From positions 1,178,001-1,242,000 of the forward strand of contig JASJZC010000005.1 of assembly GCA_037178855.1 (NCBI GenBank): a DNA stretch of 64,000 nt, given 5' to 3'. Positions 47,591-58,384 of the stretch are shown piece after piece (positions within the stretch are counted from its first letter, which is position 1; each line of letters starts with the position of its first letter). This DNA comes from Oscheius sp. JU75. Its lineage: Eukaryota; Nematoda; Chromadorea; Rhabditida; Rhabditidae. The notes under the pieces were generated by a model. It was not told the origin of the DNA. It searched no databases and was given only the letters and a program-made list of their open reading frames with translations. The position numbers and the translations under genes were made by a program.

Positions 47591-47650
47591 GGGTAACGCA
47601 ACATCTTACGGTAGTGCGTTACCCTCAAAGATGAAATTGGGAGTAACGCC
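47591..47650. promoter_or_regulatory. GGGTAACGCA inverted repeat upstream of kinase copy A
   Basis: GGGTAACGCA at 47591-47600 pairs with TGCGTTACCC at 47615-47624. A third GAGTAACGCC follows. The arrangement is repeated upstream of copy B. Confidence 0.6.
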
Positions 47651-47799
47651 TCACATCCTTTCTTTAGCAGCTTAATTTGCAAATGTATCAATGAAATGAA
47701 TGCAATAATTGATTTGGGCATCTATATTGTTTTATCACTTTAACTTCAGTCAAGGTCAATAGAATGTCATAAAAAACGTCGAAAAAAAAATTCAACTGC

Positions 47800-47935
47800 A
47801 TTGAAATCAAACTAAAGAGATGCTGCCTTCTCCAGTGGCACAGATCCTGAAGCGGACAGTACCTGAATTGTCTCCTCCAGGGCATTGACATCAACAAATC
47901 CTTTTGCGTTGAATATCTAAAGGGTTAGTGTAATA
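47800..47935 (-). pseudogene. Atlastin-like exon fragment
   Basis: After a CCCTTTAG acceptor the minus strand reads IFNAKGFVDVNALEETIQ, then a GT donor. Exon 4 of the atlastin-like gene at 29536 begins IFNTKGLVDANEK after the same kind of acceptor. No other GTPase exon is nearby, so this looks like a relic. The match is short. Confidence 0.35.
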
Positions 47936-48605
47936 ACGAGATAGAGAGACAGGGAGCACATACAAAATGTGCACAATGGTAAACTGAATTTTGCACCAAG
48001 AGAGGATTACGAAAAAGAGGAAAACGAATTGTTCGAGAAGTGCTACAAGAAAAAAAAATTACAAATAAAACGAAGTAAAAAGCATGGTAAGTACTCAGTG
48101 ATTCGGTACAGCACATTTATTTCTTTAGACGCTTTAGTGATTTTGGCTTGGAGCCAAAATGAGAATGACATCGTTTGTCGAACTATCAATTTGCGAGCCA
48201 GCTGACAAACGCCAAAAAACTTAAAGGAGTTCAAAGCATCAGATTAATCTGTCCTGGAATAAAGTCAATGGAGTCTTCACATTTTCGGAAGAAACTGCAA
48301 ACCATTCATCAATTCTTTAAAATTTTGGCTGCCCAAGGATAACCGCAATGAAAAATAAAAAATTTTTTGTAACATGACCTTTGTTATTAAGACTTGAGTT
48401 TATGACATAACCGGACGGTCAGATAGCACAAGACTCTAATTCATCTATGATAACCATGCTGTCTTTCCCGTATGGTGACAGGGCCGGGGGAAGCTCGAAT
48501 TTAAGATGATCAAGCTTTGGTTAGAGTAGTTAAGCAGCAATGAAGAAGTCTGGTCAAATCCAGAGCTTTTTTTCCTTTTTTGACATGTACATGAGCAATA
48601 GGGTA
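47936..48605. other. Spacer between the two kinase copies
   Basis: Short AT-rich frames only; no supported exon. Confidence 0.4.
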
Positions 48606-48611
48606 CAAAAT

Positions 48612-51600
48612 TCACTGGTGCTTGAAACGGTTTTGTCCTTCAAAAAAGGTATAAACTTCTGTCATCGTTGGACGCTTTTCCGGGTCTTCTTCCATCATTC
48701 TGAAAGCAAAGATCGTGTTTCACAGAAACTAGTATTTACCTTTCAACAAATGACCAAATTTCGGAGGTAATTTCCACCTTCATTGACAATCCTTTTTGGA
48801 GAGGTTCTTTTGGAGCGCAACGGAAAATCATACTCCAAATGGTACGTCCAAGACTGAACACGTCTACCTTGGAAGTACAAGTAGAAGTACAGCTATCGAT
48901 ATCTCCCTTAATCATTTCTGAAGGCCGGTATCCAGGAGTTCCGTTGTCATAAGTGTAGTCGCCTTGAAGAACCTCTGACACAATTGTGGCCAGTTTAGCA
49001 ATTCCCAAGTCACTAATTTTCAAAAGACAGTGGTCTTTATCTAGTAACATACTGAAAAAGTGTTAGCATAAGATCATTCGGCGTTCCCACTTGTCCGGTT
49101 TTACATCCCGGTGGATAGTATTGCTAGCATGAATGAATTCGAGTCCGCAAGCAGCTTGAAGACTCCATTTAACGATGGAAGATTCAGAGTAGTCCTTGGT
49201 ACTTTTAATCACTAGATAATATTAATGAAGGTTCTCTGTTGTTTTACCTGAGTTTAGTGATCCCCCTTCACAAAACTCCATTAATAGGCCTACTACTTCG
49301 TGCCTATTCACGATATATCCGTACAGAGAGACGATGTGTGGATTGCATTGAGTCTAAATTGATAGGATTTTAACACATACCAGCTGCCCTTGGCAGCTTC
49401 GCCCTCTCTGACAATGACAGCAATGGCTGGAGTCTTCATGCTGCTTGCGGCTGCGCCGCTTAAAAACTATTTGCTCTTCGCGTGATTATAGGTCTGGTAT
49501 AACAATTTTTCCAAGTTTTCCCAGCTCTCCAAAGCTGACTTTCAGACTCCTGGCACTAACTGATTGTCAATGAATTCTGAAGATTTTGATCGCGGAAAAC
49601 AAACAAACAAACAGACAGAGTCTAGCACAGAAACCATCGTTCTTTAGATAGTAGAGATGTAATCAAAACACGAAACTGCAGTCTAATCTACCAAACTTTC
49701 CTCACACACCGCATGCGCTAGTGCGCACACGACACATTTCGTCTTTCCAATTTCCTCTTCGAATTTCTCTACCAACATCTTGCATCACTTAGAAAAGTGC
49801 AAAAGCGTCGTAGACGTCTGGTTAATATGAAAAGAACACGAAACTCTTTAAGAAAATCAATGAGGGGCCGAAGCTGACCCGATCCATTGTTTAATGTTTA
49901 GATCCCGTTACAATAGTTTTGCATTCTGTAAACTTAAAAATTTAGCGCTAACTTTTGCCTGATTGATAACTAAGCGGGCGCTGATGACAGTAGTCTGTAG
50001 TACAATTTCAGAGAAAACAACCAAAAAAAGCGCGTATTTCCTTGTCGGCACCTGATACAATAAACCTGGATATAACTTATTAAACATTTGTTGTTTTTTC
50101 TATTCTGTTTTTTGTTGTGAAAATTGCGAAATAAAATTATCGGACACTGTGAAGAAATGAAAAAGAACATAAACATACCGTTAAAAGCGATCGAATTTCT
50201 TCCCTCAATTGCATGAATTTTTTCCAGTAGACAGAAGAGTTCGATTCTCTAAGAGTGAAAAACTTGGCGACAGCTGGTAATGGTAGCCGAGGAACATTCA
50301 CAAGCCCTACTGTGGCTTGCCCCCCACCCGGAAGCACTTTAATTATTTCCAAAGATGTTTCTTCATAGCTAACGAATCTTACGGGCTGAAATAAAAACGG
50401 ATAAAAAAAGCATTAAAAAATGCCTACGCTAGCACCTGACAGGACATTTCCCCATTCGCCGCTGCAAATGCGTTTCAGCTGCTCCAAGGGCGCACTCTTT
50501 GACGATGTCGTCAGTTGTTTGTAGAGAAACTCCAATATCAAATTGAATTAGTTCTCACCAATAGTCACCTCGTGAAAATACATCTCGCGGGTGATTCTTT
50601 GACGAGTCAGAAGTTCTTTCAGCTTCGGAATGGACTCGAGAGTATCCACCAGTCGATTTATACACTGCTGCTGATCTTCTCTCTGGTCAGTTTGGGTATG
50701 GAACTGTTCAAAATCGAAGGCGGGTGACGAAACTTACCAGAAAAACTTTTACAAATGAAAGAAAGAATACATATGGATAATCACTAGTCCACTTTCTGAT
50801 GGTTGCATGTTTCACTTGTTCTGGATCATAGAAATACTCCAAAAAAGCTTGTTCTGCTTGTAGACGTTGCCTAAGTTTTTCTTCCAAACGCTTGACTTGT
50901 TCAAAGTTGAAGTAATCTTCCAGGACCTATAACCAAACGAACATTTATACTTTTTTGTCGATTGTACATGGAAGTAGATTAGCAATGACCCGAAGTCCAA
51001 AGTACTGTTTGTCTCTTCACAGAACATTTCACAGACTCTCTACAATGAAAGTTTCTGATTTCGGCTCGACACAACTCACTTCACTGTATGCAGGAAAACG
51101 ATTCCTGATCTCTTCAACAAATTTCAGGTGATCAGCTAGGGCGTAAAGCCGCTCTCCATGTAAGAATTTGATCTACTAAATCGTCATTGAATAAAAGCCA
51201 TTCAAACCTCTGAAGACTCCTCGAAGATCATTCTGTAAAAAGTATCTGTTTCAATCATTGGTCTTGATTCTGGATAGCCAGGTAAACTAGCCATATTTCG
51301 GCTATATAAATCATCCAGTTCTTGATCACACAGACTATTGACTGATTGTAAGTACGGAAGAAGATTCATGGATTCTTGTTCTTAATATATTTTTCTTAAT
51401 GCTTGGCGTAACGTCTTACGGTCAACATCGTCGTTTGAGCATAGTGTTATTAGCGACATATACGAGTTAAGTCCCTGCCTATTGTAAAAATCGAGAACAT
51501 ACATCTTGTATGTGTTCGAAAGGCGTTCCAACAGCCTATTGGCTTTGTCTGCAATGTCGTTTGGTGGCAGCGCGACAGTCACAGTTTGAGGAAGTATGTT

Positions 51601-54076
51601 CTGAAAACTGCTATAAACAAGTACCCCCAATTATTACTCGGTCCCCCAGGACAGCTCCTTTGACTTACCGGGAAAAGGTTGCGCACAACAAGAGGGAGAG
51701 CTGGTGCCAAGCTTAACAAGTTTATAAGGGCACGGCCACACTTCCTATTATGCAAATCGCTCTAAAAGCTTGTAAAAAGATCATTTTACTAGAAAACTTC
51801 CCGTTCTTGTGGGATCCTCTCGTTCTAAATACTCATTAATTGTATTAAAAACCAAGAAGTAATCTTTCGGTCCCAGCAAGCCGAAGTGTAGGTATTCACC
51901 AATTTTCACTTCTTGAAATAAATCAGTCGTTAGAAAATCTTTCAGCATAGATTTTATCCTTGTTTGCACTTGAAAACGGCGGAGATTTTCTTTCTGAAAG
52001 ATAAAGTCGCAAATTTCAAATTTCCTAACTGTTAACTTGTGAAGCAAGTATTGTTCGTTGTAAGTGAAACTGATGATATTTGTCGGAAGTTCTAGCAGAT
52101 CCTTAGTATTCGTTGCATTTATAATATCAAGATAAAGTCCAGAATATTGCGTGTAGAGATCGTCCACAGCTATTATCCATTTCTTTAAAAATCATTCGAT
52201 TCACTGTAGGATCCAAATTACCTTAAACAATGAATAGCATTCTGGTGATGCTTCGCATGTTAACATTTCATCCTGCATTCCTTCAATAGCTGATTCACTA
52301 ATAATCATCAGCAAGTCGAACAGCCGGAGAAAGTGAGAGTATCCATCGCATTTCAACAAAGTCTGATTGAAATTTTTGGTAACAACTACATGCTGAAATA
52401 CCATTTCTTCTACAAGCTTCACAAGTGCTGTGTAGTAAACAATCCGATAACTTTCTTTCAGAACACTAGATATCCAGATCCATTTGGTTATACCAGACGT
52501 CTCAGATGGGTTTTTCATGAAATATTTCCATACTGAACACCCCTTTATGTCCAACATTTGAGCATTGCAAACTTGATTCCAAAAGGCTTTGAATTCTTCT
52601 ATTGTAACCTGAAAATCTGTTAATTTTCATAGTGTAAAATCAAAACAATTCGCAGGGCTTCAAGCTTTTTGGAACTGTACTCTGGGACTCCATCGTTACC
52701 AACGTGAACACACTGTTCAATCCATGGTTTGTCATAGCATGGTGCTTCATTTGACGGCCGGTTGAGTATTGGGGCAAACAGTTCAACTTCGGAGCCGTAT
52801 GGGTCATTTTTCAGTTCCTCCCAATCTTTGCTATTTACTGCTAAGCAGAGCTGAAAAGAACGTACAAATAAAAATAAACACTTACAATGTATGGATGCAG
52901 TTGTACAACATCCTCAGGTGGATCGGGAAATTGAATTTTATTGAATAGATCATACATTTTAAGATTTTCAGAGTCACCAATAGTCAACTCGTGAAAGTAC
53001 ATATCGAGGGTGATCCTTTGGCGAGTCAGAAGTTCTTTCAGTTTCGGAAAGAACGCGGGAGGGCGTACGATTACACTAGGAGTGCATTTTGAAAGTAACC
53101 TTTCAAAACTGTCAAGAAGACAAGACATTGTGGGCCTTTGTTCCACATCTTTATCCCACATTCTAAAATAGCTCTGTTTTCGCAAATAAGTGGCCGTACC
53201 TCTTGATTACATCTTTCAGTCGAGGTTCCAGGCAACGGACTATAGCCGGTCGCTTGTCATTTTGTAGGTCTTCATAGAGTTGCATTTCATGTCCGTTAAA
53301 CGGCTTCAGTCGATGAAACATTTCCCAGACAGTGATACCCAAAGAGTAGACATCAGCGGCGTATGTATATGAGGTATTATTACCGAACACAATCTCCGGA
53401 GCAGAGTACCGTTTAGTACAGTTTCTGGAACTTCCTAAATAGAAGGAACTAAAAACTCACCTAAAAGTAAGTTCAGTCCCAAAATGTAACAACTTCAAAA
53501 TTTTTCCACCTTGGACTAGAACCATGTTTGAAGGCTTCACATCTCTGTGGAGAGCACTTAGGCTATTGTGCAAAAATTCTAATCCGCGTGTTCCTTGTAA
53601 AATCCAGTTGTAACAGTTTTTGTCTGTATAGGGCGCTTCGGAGTGAATTACTGTTGTTGTGATTCCAATTAAAAAAGAAAAACAGCTTACGGTTGTCCAA
53701 TCTTCCATCTTCCATAGACTCCATAACATATCCGTAATTCCTAGGAAATGAAGAGTCCTCTACGTGAACACCAAGAAGGCGAGCCACGTTCTCACGAATA
53801 TTTTTATCGTTAAACGAATGCTGCAGGAGTAAATCAATCACTTTTTTATTTTCTTTTCTCAGGTCAGATCTGTTGAATGTTTTTATGCGTACAGTTCTGC
53901 AATAATTCTTTATCGCATGTAAAAGCTTACTTTGTATTAAATGTCCCCTGGTATGCTACTGCTTCACCTCCTTCACCAAGATACTCCATATCGGTAATAT
54001 TTGCGTTACTATAAAGGGTGACATGGTCGAATTTTTTTAATTCTCGAAAAGAGAAGCGCTTTAGTTCGATGCTCAT
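48612..54076 (-). CDS. Dual-kinase-domain protein, copy B
   Basis: This has the same exon order as copy A, starting at 54076 and ending at 48612. Kinase 1 keeps GEGGEAVAYQG and HRDVKPSN, but its DFG reads LHFGTEL, so Asp is replaced by His. It should be inactive or impaired. Kinase 2 has an intact glycine loop (PGGGQATVG), VAKFF, IHRDVKPDK and SDLGIAK, where DLG is a tolerated DFG variant, so it may be active. The pattern is the reverse of copy A. Intron-exon positions through the middle region match copy A, including 40-bp introns with a GTAAGA donor. One kinase-2 intron (about 49357-50178) has grown to about 820 bp by insertion of repeat sequence. Part of the middle region is nearly identical to copy A. 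Confidence 0.75.
49380..50160. repeat. Repeat insertion within a kinase copy B intron
   Basis: The corresponding copy A intron is 42 bp. The inserted sequence shares segments with 20.8-21.1 kb (GGCAGCTTCG and a CCAGAAACCATnG...GTAGTAGAGATG-like stretch). No transposase or clear terminal repeat is visible, so the element class is unknown. Confidence 0.5.
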
Positions 54077-54080
54077 GTTT

Positions 54081-54082
54081 CT
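54081..54082 (-). promoter_or_regulatory. Probable trans-splice acceptor of kinase copy B
   Basis: TTTTTAG followed by AAACATG, conserved with copy A. An upstream in-frame hydrophobic extension exists in copy B only and is interrupted in copy A, which argues for the downstream ATG. Confidence 0.55.
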
Positions 54083-54241
54083 AAAAATCTGGGCGTAGAG
54101 AAACAGTCGTGTGGCAGCACCACACAACCAACAACTGATAAGGAACCATGAAAGCACGAGGAAGGCCCGCAAATTTCGGGATATTCGCTACAGCACTCTG
54201 GTTTCCTTGCGATGTTGCGTTAACACCAAAACGAGAATTGG

Positions 54242-54300
54242 GGGTAACGCAACATCATACAGTAGTGCGTTACCCTCAATGATGAAATTGGGAGTAACGC
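54242..54300. promoter_or_regulatory. GGGTAACGCA inverted repeat upstream of kinase copy B
   Basis: GGGTAACGCA at 54242-54251 pairs with TGCGTTACCC at 54266-54275, with a third half-site after it, as in copy A. Confidence 0.6.
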
Positions 54301-54379
54301 CTCACATCCTTTCTTTAGCAACTTAATTTGCAAATGTATCAATTTGAATGCAATTGAATGCGATAATTGATTTGTGCAT

Positions 54380-54625
54380 CTATTGTTTTATCACTTTAAT
54401 TTTAGTCAGAGTCAATAGAATGTCACAAAGAACGTCGAAAAGAAAATTCAACTGGATTGAAATTAAACTCAAGAGATGCTGCCTTCTCCAGTGGCACAGA
54501 CCCTGAAGAACACACAGTTCAATCCATGGTTTATCATAGCATGGTGCTTCATCTAACAGTCCATTGAGTATTGGGGCAAACAGCTCAACTTCGGAGCCGT
54601 ATGGGTCATTTTTCAGAACCACCAA
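54380..54625 (-). pseudogene. Third, partial kinase-gene copy fused to spacer sequence
   Basis: The minus strand reads [16 protein letters not shown] and [12 protein letters not shown], copied from the middle region of the dual-kinase genes (compare 46050-46150). It is joined to a segment matching 47740-47845. It marks an unequal-exchange breakpoint. Confidence 0.65.
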
Positions 54626-54639
54626 ACAGTCAGGCTGCA

Positions 54640-55250
54640 GCGGAGAGACAAAACGGTTGCACTATCTTTTAGGACTATACGAATATGTGGTTTCAAGGAG
54701 CAAGCATGCAGTAAGCCTAAGCCTAAGCAATACTCACTCTCCTCCTTCTTCAGAATCTCACTCGGTGCATCATGCTTATTCTTGCAATGACTTTCTAGCA
54801 GCTTGTAAGATATTCCAGCGTAGTCCACAAATCGAACAAGAAAGCAGTTTCAGTTTCACGTGAACGTCGAGAATGTCTTCTCGCAGCCAAAATGTTGATG
54901 AAAAGTGTTCGTATACAATAGCTACATTTGCAGCTGCTCCGTGTATCGCAAAAACTGCAATACGTTGCATCCTCCATTTTTGAAATGCGTGTCTTCTGTT
55001 CCTTCTTTTCCGTCCTGTCGCGGCCGTAGCGTTGGATTATCATCTCATGAGCCTCTTTTCATATTTGGCAGTATTGTCAATTGCTTATGCATATCCTTTG
55101 TGTACTTTTTTAACATGGATCTCTACGTGACTTCGAAAGTAAAATTCAGAGTAGTCGCACTCGGAGGACTCGAAGAGGGCCTCCTTCAGATGTTCTGTGA
55201 ACATGTGACGGCCTGGGGCTAAATAAAAACATTCTTTTCATCACATAAAG
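54640..55250 (-). pseudogene. Degenerate C2H2 zinc-finger-like sequence
   Basis: Minus-strand pieces carry CSICG and, one base out of frame, YKLLESHCKNKH. Together these fit the C-x2-C-x12-H-x4-H spacing of a C2H2 finger. A second Cys-rich piece (YCSFC, KCSYC) lies upstream. The frame is broken, so this is called a relic; a sequencing error is the alternative. Confidence 0.35.
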
Positions 55251-55259
55251 GCATACAGT

Positions 55260-55860
55260 CAGGCATCGTCCCTATTTGTACGCGAGCATTTGGTTAGCGG
55301 GAACTTTTTTGCGCGAACTTGAACATTAGTGGCTTTCAAGAAAACAGCGAAATTACGTAGTCGTCACAGAAACAAAGGATAAAAATCTTGGGCCGACAGG
55401 AATGCTGAGAACAGCCGCTGGACAACTGTGATGAACTAACGTATTCGATAGTTCTCTGTTTTGAACTTGAAGTCGCACATGTTGCAGAGCTCAGTTCGCT
55501 TCGTCTTCCTAACGATGGATTGCTTCCCGGATTGAAAAGTTGCCACGAAATGGTCCTTATAAAAAAGCACCTACCATTCAAGTTTTTCGTCCATTCTCCA
55601 TTTCGACAAATCTTGCAATACTCTTTCGACATGTTATTAATCCGTATTTGAGGAACTTCGGCCTCTAATATTTCGAACCACACGTGTGAACTTTTGAGAA
55701 ATCTGGCTTCCAATACTTCAGTTCATTGATCACCGAGTCAAAAGGAATTTCACGAATCTGCCCAGAGATTTTTGTATTATGATGTCGTATCGTTTGCCTT
55801 TCAGAGATAGACGTTTTGGTCCTGTTCCACCAAATCATTGAAAAACTTAACACAAGTTAG
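55260..55860 (-). pseudogene. Second zinc-finger-like fragment
   Basis: YCKICRNGEWTKN and TELCNMCDFKFKTENY are CxxC-containing pieces in different frames. They are preceded by a 55665-55853 frame with no recognised domain. A short near-palindrome (ACTAACTT type) follows at about 55853-55905. Confidence 0.3.
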
Positions 55861-55959
55861 TCTACCACCCCGAAGGGACTGGAAGACTAACTAACTTGTT
55901 TAAAGAAGTCCATCAAAAAGACGCATAGAAAATTATATAGTTCTCAGCATTGGTATGCG

Positions 55960-56195
55960 CTATCACAAGGGTGAGTCTTGCAAACATAAGCAAATCCGTT
56001 ACGGCAATCTGTCGGAACTCTTGATGTTCTGTGCCGTAGGCCATAACGCAGTTCTGTCCTGAAGGCGGTGCGCCATAAAACAGTCATCGACCGGAGTACG
56101 GTAAGCGCTATTGATTGTGTTGGATGTGTATCCAGTGGGACACTTGCAGTACGCCGTTACACGTAACCAAAAGTACGTAGTATCAAGCATTGGCA
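55960..56195 (-). pseudogene. C-type lectin domain relic
   Basis: The minus strand reads YCKCPTGYTSN, then PPSGQNCVMAYG in one frame and DCRNGFAYVCKTHPC in another. The last two match the end of the VWA-lectin gene (PPSGQDCVLL, DCRNSAASVC). The frame change and missing residues between them mark a decayed lectin exon. Confidence 0.45.
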
Positions 56196-56372
56196 ACGGC
56201 TATTAAAAATAAAAAAATTGTACCGAAAGTATGTTTTCTAGAAAAACACGCATGAGGTCATCAACGGTGAGTTGAACAATTGAGTATATTACGAGTCTGA
56301 AACATGAATTTTTTAGAAAAGAAAGCACCCATACAAAAGAACACAACAGTACAAAAAGATCACATTTCACAT

Positions 56373-57509
56373 TCAGTAGCCACTAGCCTCTACTGGTTCG
56401 GTACTTCCTACAGGCTGACCCACGGTCGGAGCAGTGTTTTCTTCCACCTCGTCGTAGCCTTGAGCTCCGGCTCCGGCAGCCGGAGTCACCAACTCGTCGC
56501 CGTAGGAGTTTCGACGTTTCCTGCAAGTTTTTTGTAAGAGCCGTCTAGAGCAAACGTCAATGATTATGGAAGTGACACGCTATGGTTACAATGTAACAGC
56601 TCATTGAAGCAAAATATTTTCCTTTCTTGAAGTTCAGAATATCTTACAGTAACATGAGAACGCAAGCCTGCTCGACCTGGCCAAACTTGCTGTGTTGTCA
56701 AAGTTTCTGAGTCATTTTGGAGCAGTCACTAAGAAAAGAGTATTTATGTAAATATATATCGTGTTTCTATGAAAGGCGGTGGGAACAAAAGCTTTTGTCA
56801 ATTATTGAACTTTTTCCAGCTTTAAGCAGCCATGTAATAAGATGCGTTTCTGATTAGTTAGCACAGTGGTAAAACTAAACAGTCTTCAAAATTCGTCAAG
56901 TACCAATAAACTTAGAAACTTGAAGGAAATGAAGGTATTCTGGACTTTTATTGCTTAGCGCTTATGATACTTTGCTGAAACCAAGGAGCTTCCTTTAGGA
57001 CTGCATTTTTAGATTACACAACGAACAGACCTGTCTTCTGAATACAATCAGACGGTGAAACAGAAAAATTTCACATGCCGATAACATTATATTTTCCCCC
57101 ATTTTTGCGGTGACGTATCAACCCGGGAAACAACGTCCTACGTTTCACAAGATAGTGAATCAACGACTATTCAAAAGCCTGAACTTGAAGTATCATGTAT
57201 AGCCTACCTGTAACCACTGCTGACAACTGTCGGTGTCTTCTCATTGCCGTCCTGAAGAAGTTGTACTGAAGCTTCTTCAGTCAGGGGCCTAAATATAATT
57301 TTTTGATGCAACAGCAGTAAAAAAAAGTACCTGTCCTCCAGGACTGGATCATTCCGAGTATTCGGTTTCTTTCCCGGGACTATCAGCTCGTCCCCGTAGG
57401 TATTACTGGTCCCATTTCCTACTAAAAATTTGAAAGATTCAGAGGAAAAAGTGGGAAAACTACGTGGTGCCGCAGCTGTAAAACCCAGGAAGAGGAGAAG
57501 AAGAAACAT
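56373..57509 (-). CDS. Secreted YGDE/GYR-motif protein 1
   Basis: Exons 57509-57464, 57421-57331, 57288-57208 and 56520-56373 join in phase to 121 residues. A signal peptide (MFLLLLFLGFTAAAP) is followed by NTYGDELIVP, SSGYRKRR|NSYGDELVTP and a terminal EASGY. RKRR is a furin-type site, and cleavage would release a peptide starting NSYGDE. The motif pairs match those of the proteins at 58.4-59.2 and 61.6-63.7 kb. A TATA box (57541-57548, minus) lies about 32 bp upstream. I do not recognise a named family. Confidence 0.7.
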
Positions 57510-57540
57510 TGCTTGGACTTCCTCGTCTGATGGAGACACG

Positions 57541-57548
57541 CTTTTATA
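57541..57548 (-). promoter_or_regulatory. TATA box of YGDE protein 1
   Basis: TATAAAAG on the minus strand about 32 bp before the ATG. Confidence 0.6.
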
Positions 57549-57549
57549 G

Positions 57550-58340
57550 CGAGGGATTGGTCACGGTGGTGAGGAGGAGGCTACTTGAGAAGGAGTATTG
57601 TTTTGGATAAGAGTAGGGAGGAGATACAGGAAATCTTGAAGGGAGGGAGAGGATGAGTGTTTATGAGATGGGAATAGAGAGACAGAGAGACTGAGAGACA
57701 GGGGGACAGGGTGACAGAGAGCCAGAGAATAGGAGAGACTGAGAGATAAAGAGATATTGAAAGAGTGAGAGACTGAGAAATTGAGATATAGAGAGACAGT
57801 GAACCTAACATAGTGCGATCTTCCAATTCTTGCATTCAACTCATTGTTACCTCTTATGGATACAGTGAAACAAGAAGTTCGAAGCCAGCTCTTGATTTTC
57901 TATTAATGGGAAAACGTGACACGAATAACTCTAGTAACATTCATCCGTAAGAACGATTTTTCAAGCATCCATGACAGTGTTACTGTGTTTCGTACTCGCT
58001 GTTATCATGCACAAACAAACGTTTTTCATTTGTTTCGTTTATATACTACCATCAGTGCATATTGCTGTTTTCTACCTACCAGAGCCTCTCATGACTAATA
58101 TGAGCTTTTGAAATCTTCAAGTGCAAAAGTAGAGGAATGTCCTAACACTCTAATTCATACGGCAGATGAGAGGCAGTTTTAGGAAAACGGTGGATCAGAA
58201 AAACAAGGACAATTGTAAGTCAACTCTTGATTTCGTTTCGACTGAAACTATCTTCTTCCCAGCTTACGCAACCTATACCCGTCTCCGCGAACCAGTAAAA
58301 GCTTCTTGTCCGCTAGCCCGACGAGGCAGCCAGTTCTCAA
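57550..58340. other. Divergent intergenic region with GA repeat
   Basis: A GAGAGACAG-type simple repeat spans about 57675-57800. ORFs reading through it (Leu/Ser-rich) are artefacts. Nothing else supported. Confidence 0.5.
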
Positions 58341-58344
58341 AGCC

Positions 58345-58352
58345 TATAAAAG
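58345..58352 (+). promoter_or_regulatory. TATA box of YGDE protein 2
   Basis: TATAAAAG 33 bp before the start codon at 58385. Confidence 0.6.
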
Positions 58353-58384
58353 CCGAAGAAAGTGGATCTCGCCCTTTAGCGCCC

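Noticed and set aside
47580-47650. CRISPR-like repeats upstream of the kinases
   Set aside because: Only three short half-sites, not regularly spaced, in a nematode-type genome.
42686-54076. Model with four separate kinase genes
   Set aside because: Apparent stops between the middle region and kinase 2 are removed in both copies by 39-41 bp introns with matching phase and conserved donors, so two dual-kinase genes fit better.
53927-54172. N-terminal signal-like extension of kinase copy B (start 54172)
   Set aside because: The same frame is interrupted in copy A, and a conserved splice acceptor lies between it and the second ATG.
57561-57839. Leu/Ser-rich minus-strand frames that look like a hydrophobic protein
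   Set aside because: They translate a GAGACAG simple repeat; no splice sites or start context.
58166-58384. Longer N-terminus of YGDE protein 2
   Set aside because: The TATA box at 58345 lies inside it, and the downstream ATG opens directly into a signal peptide.
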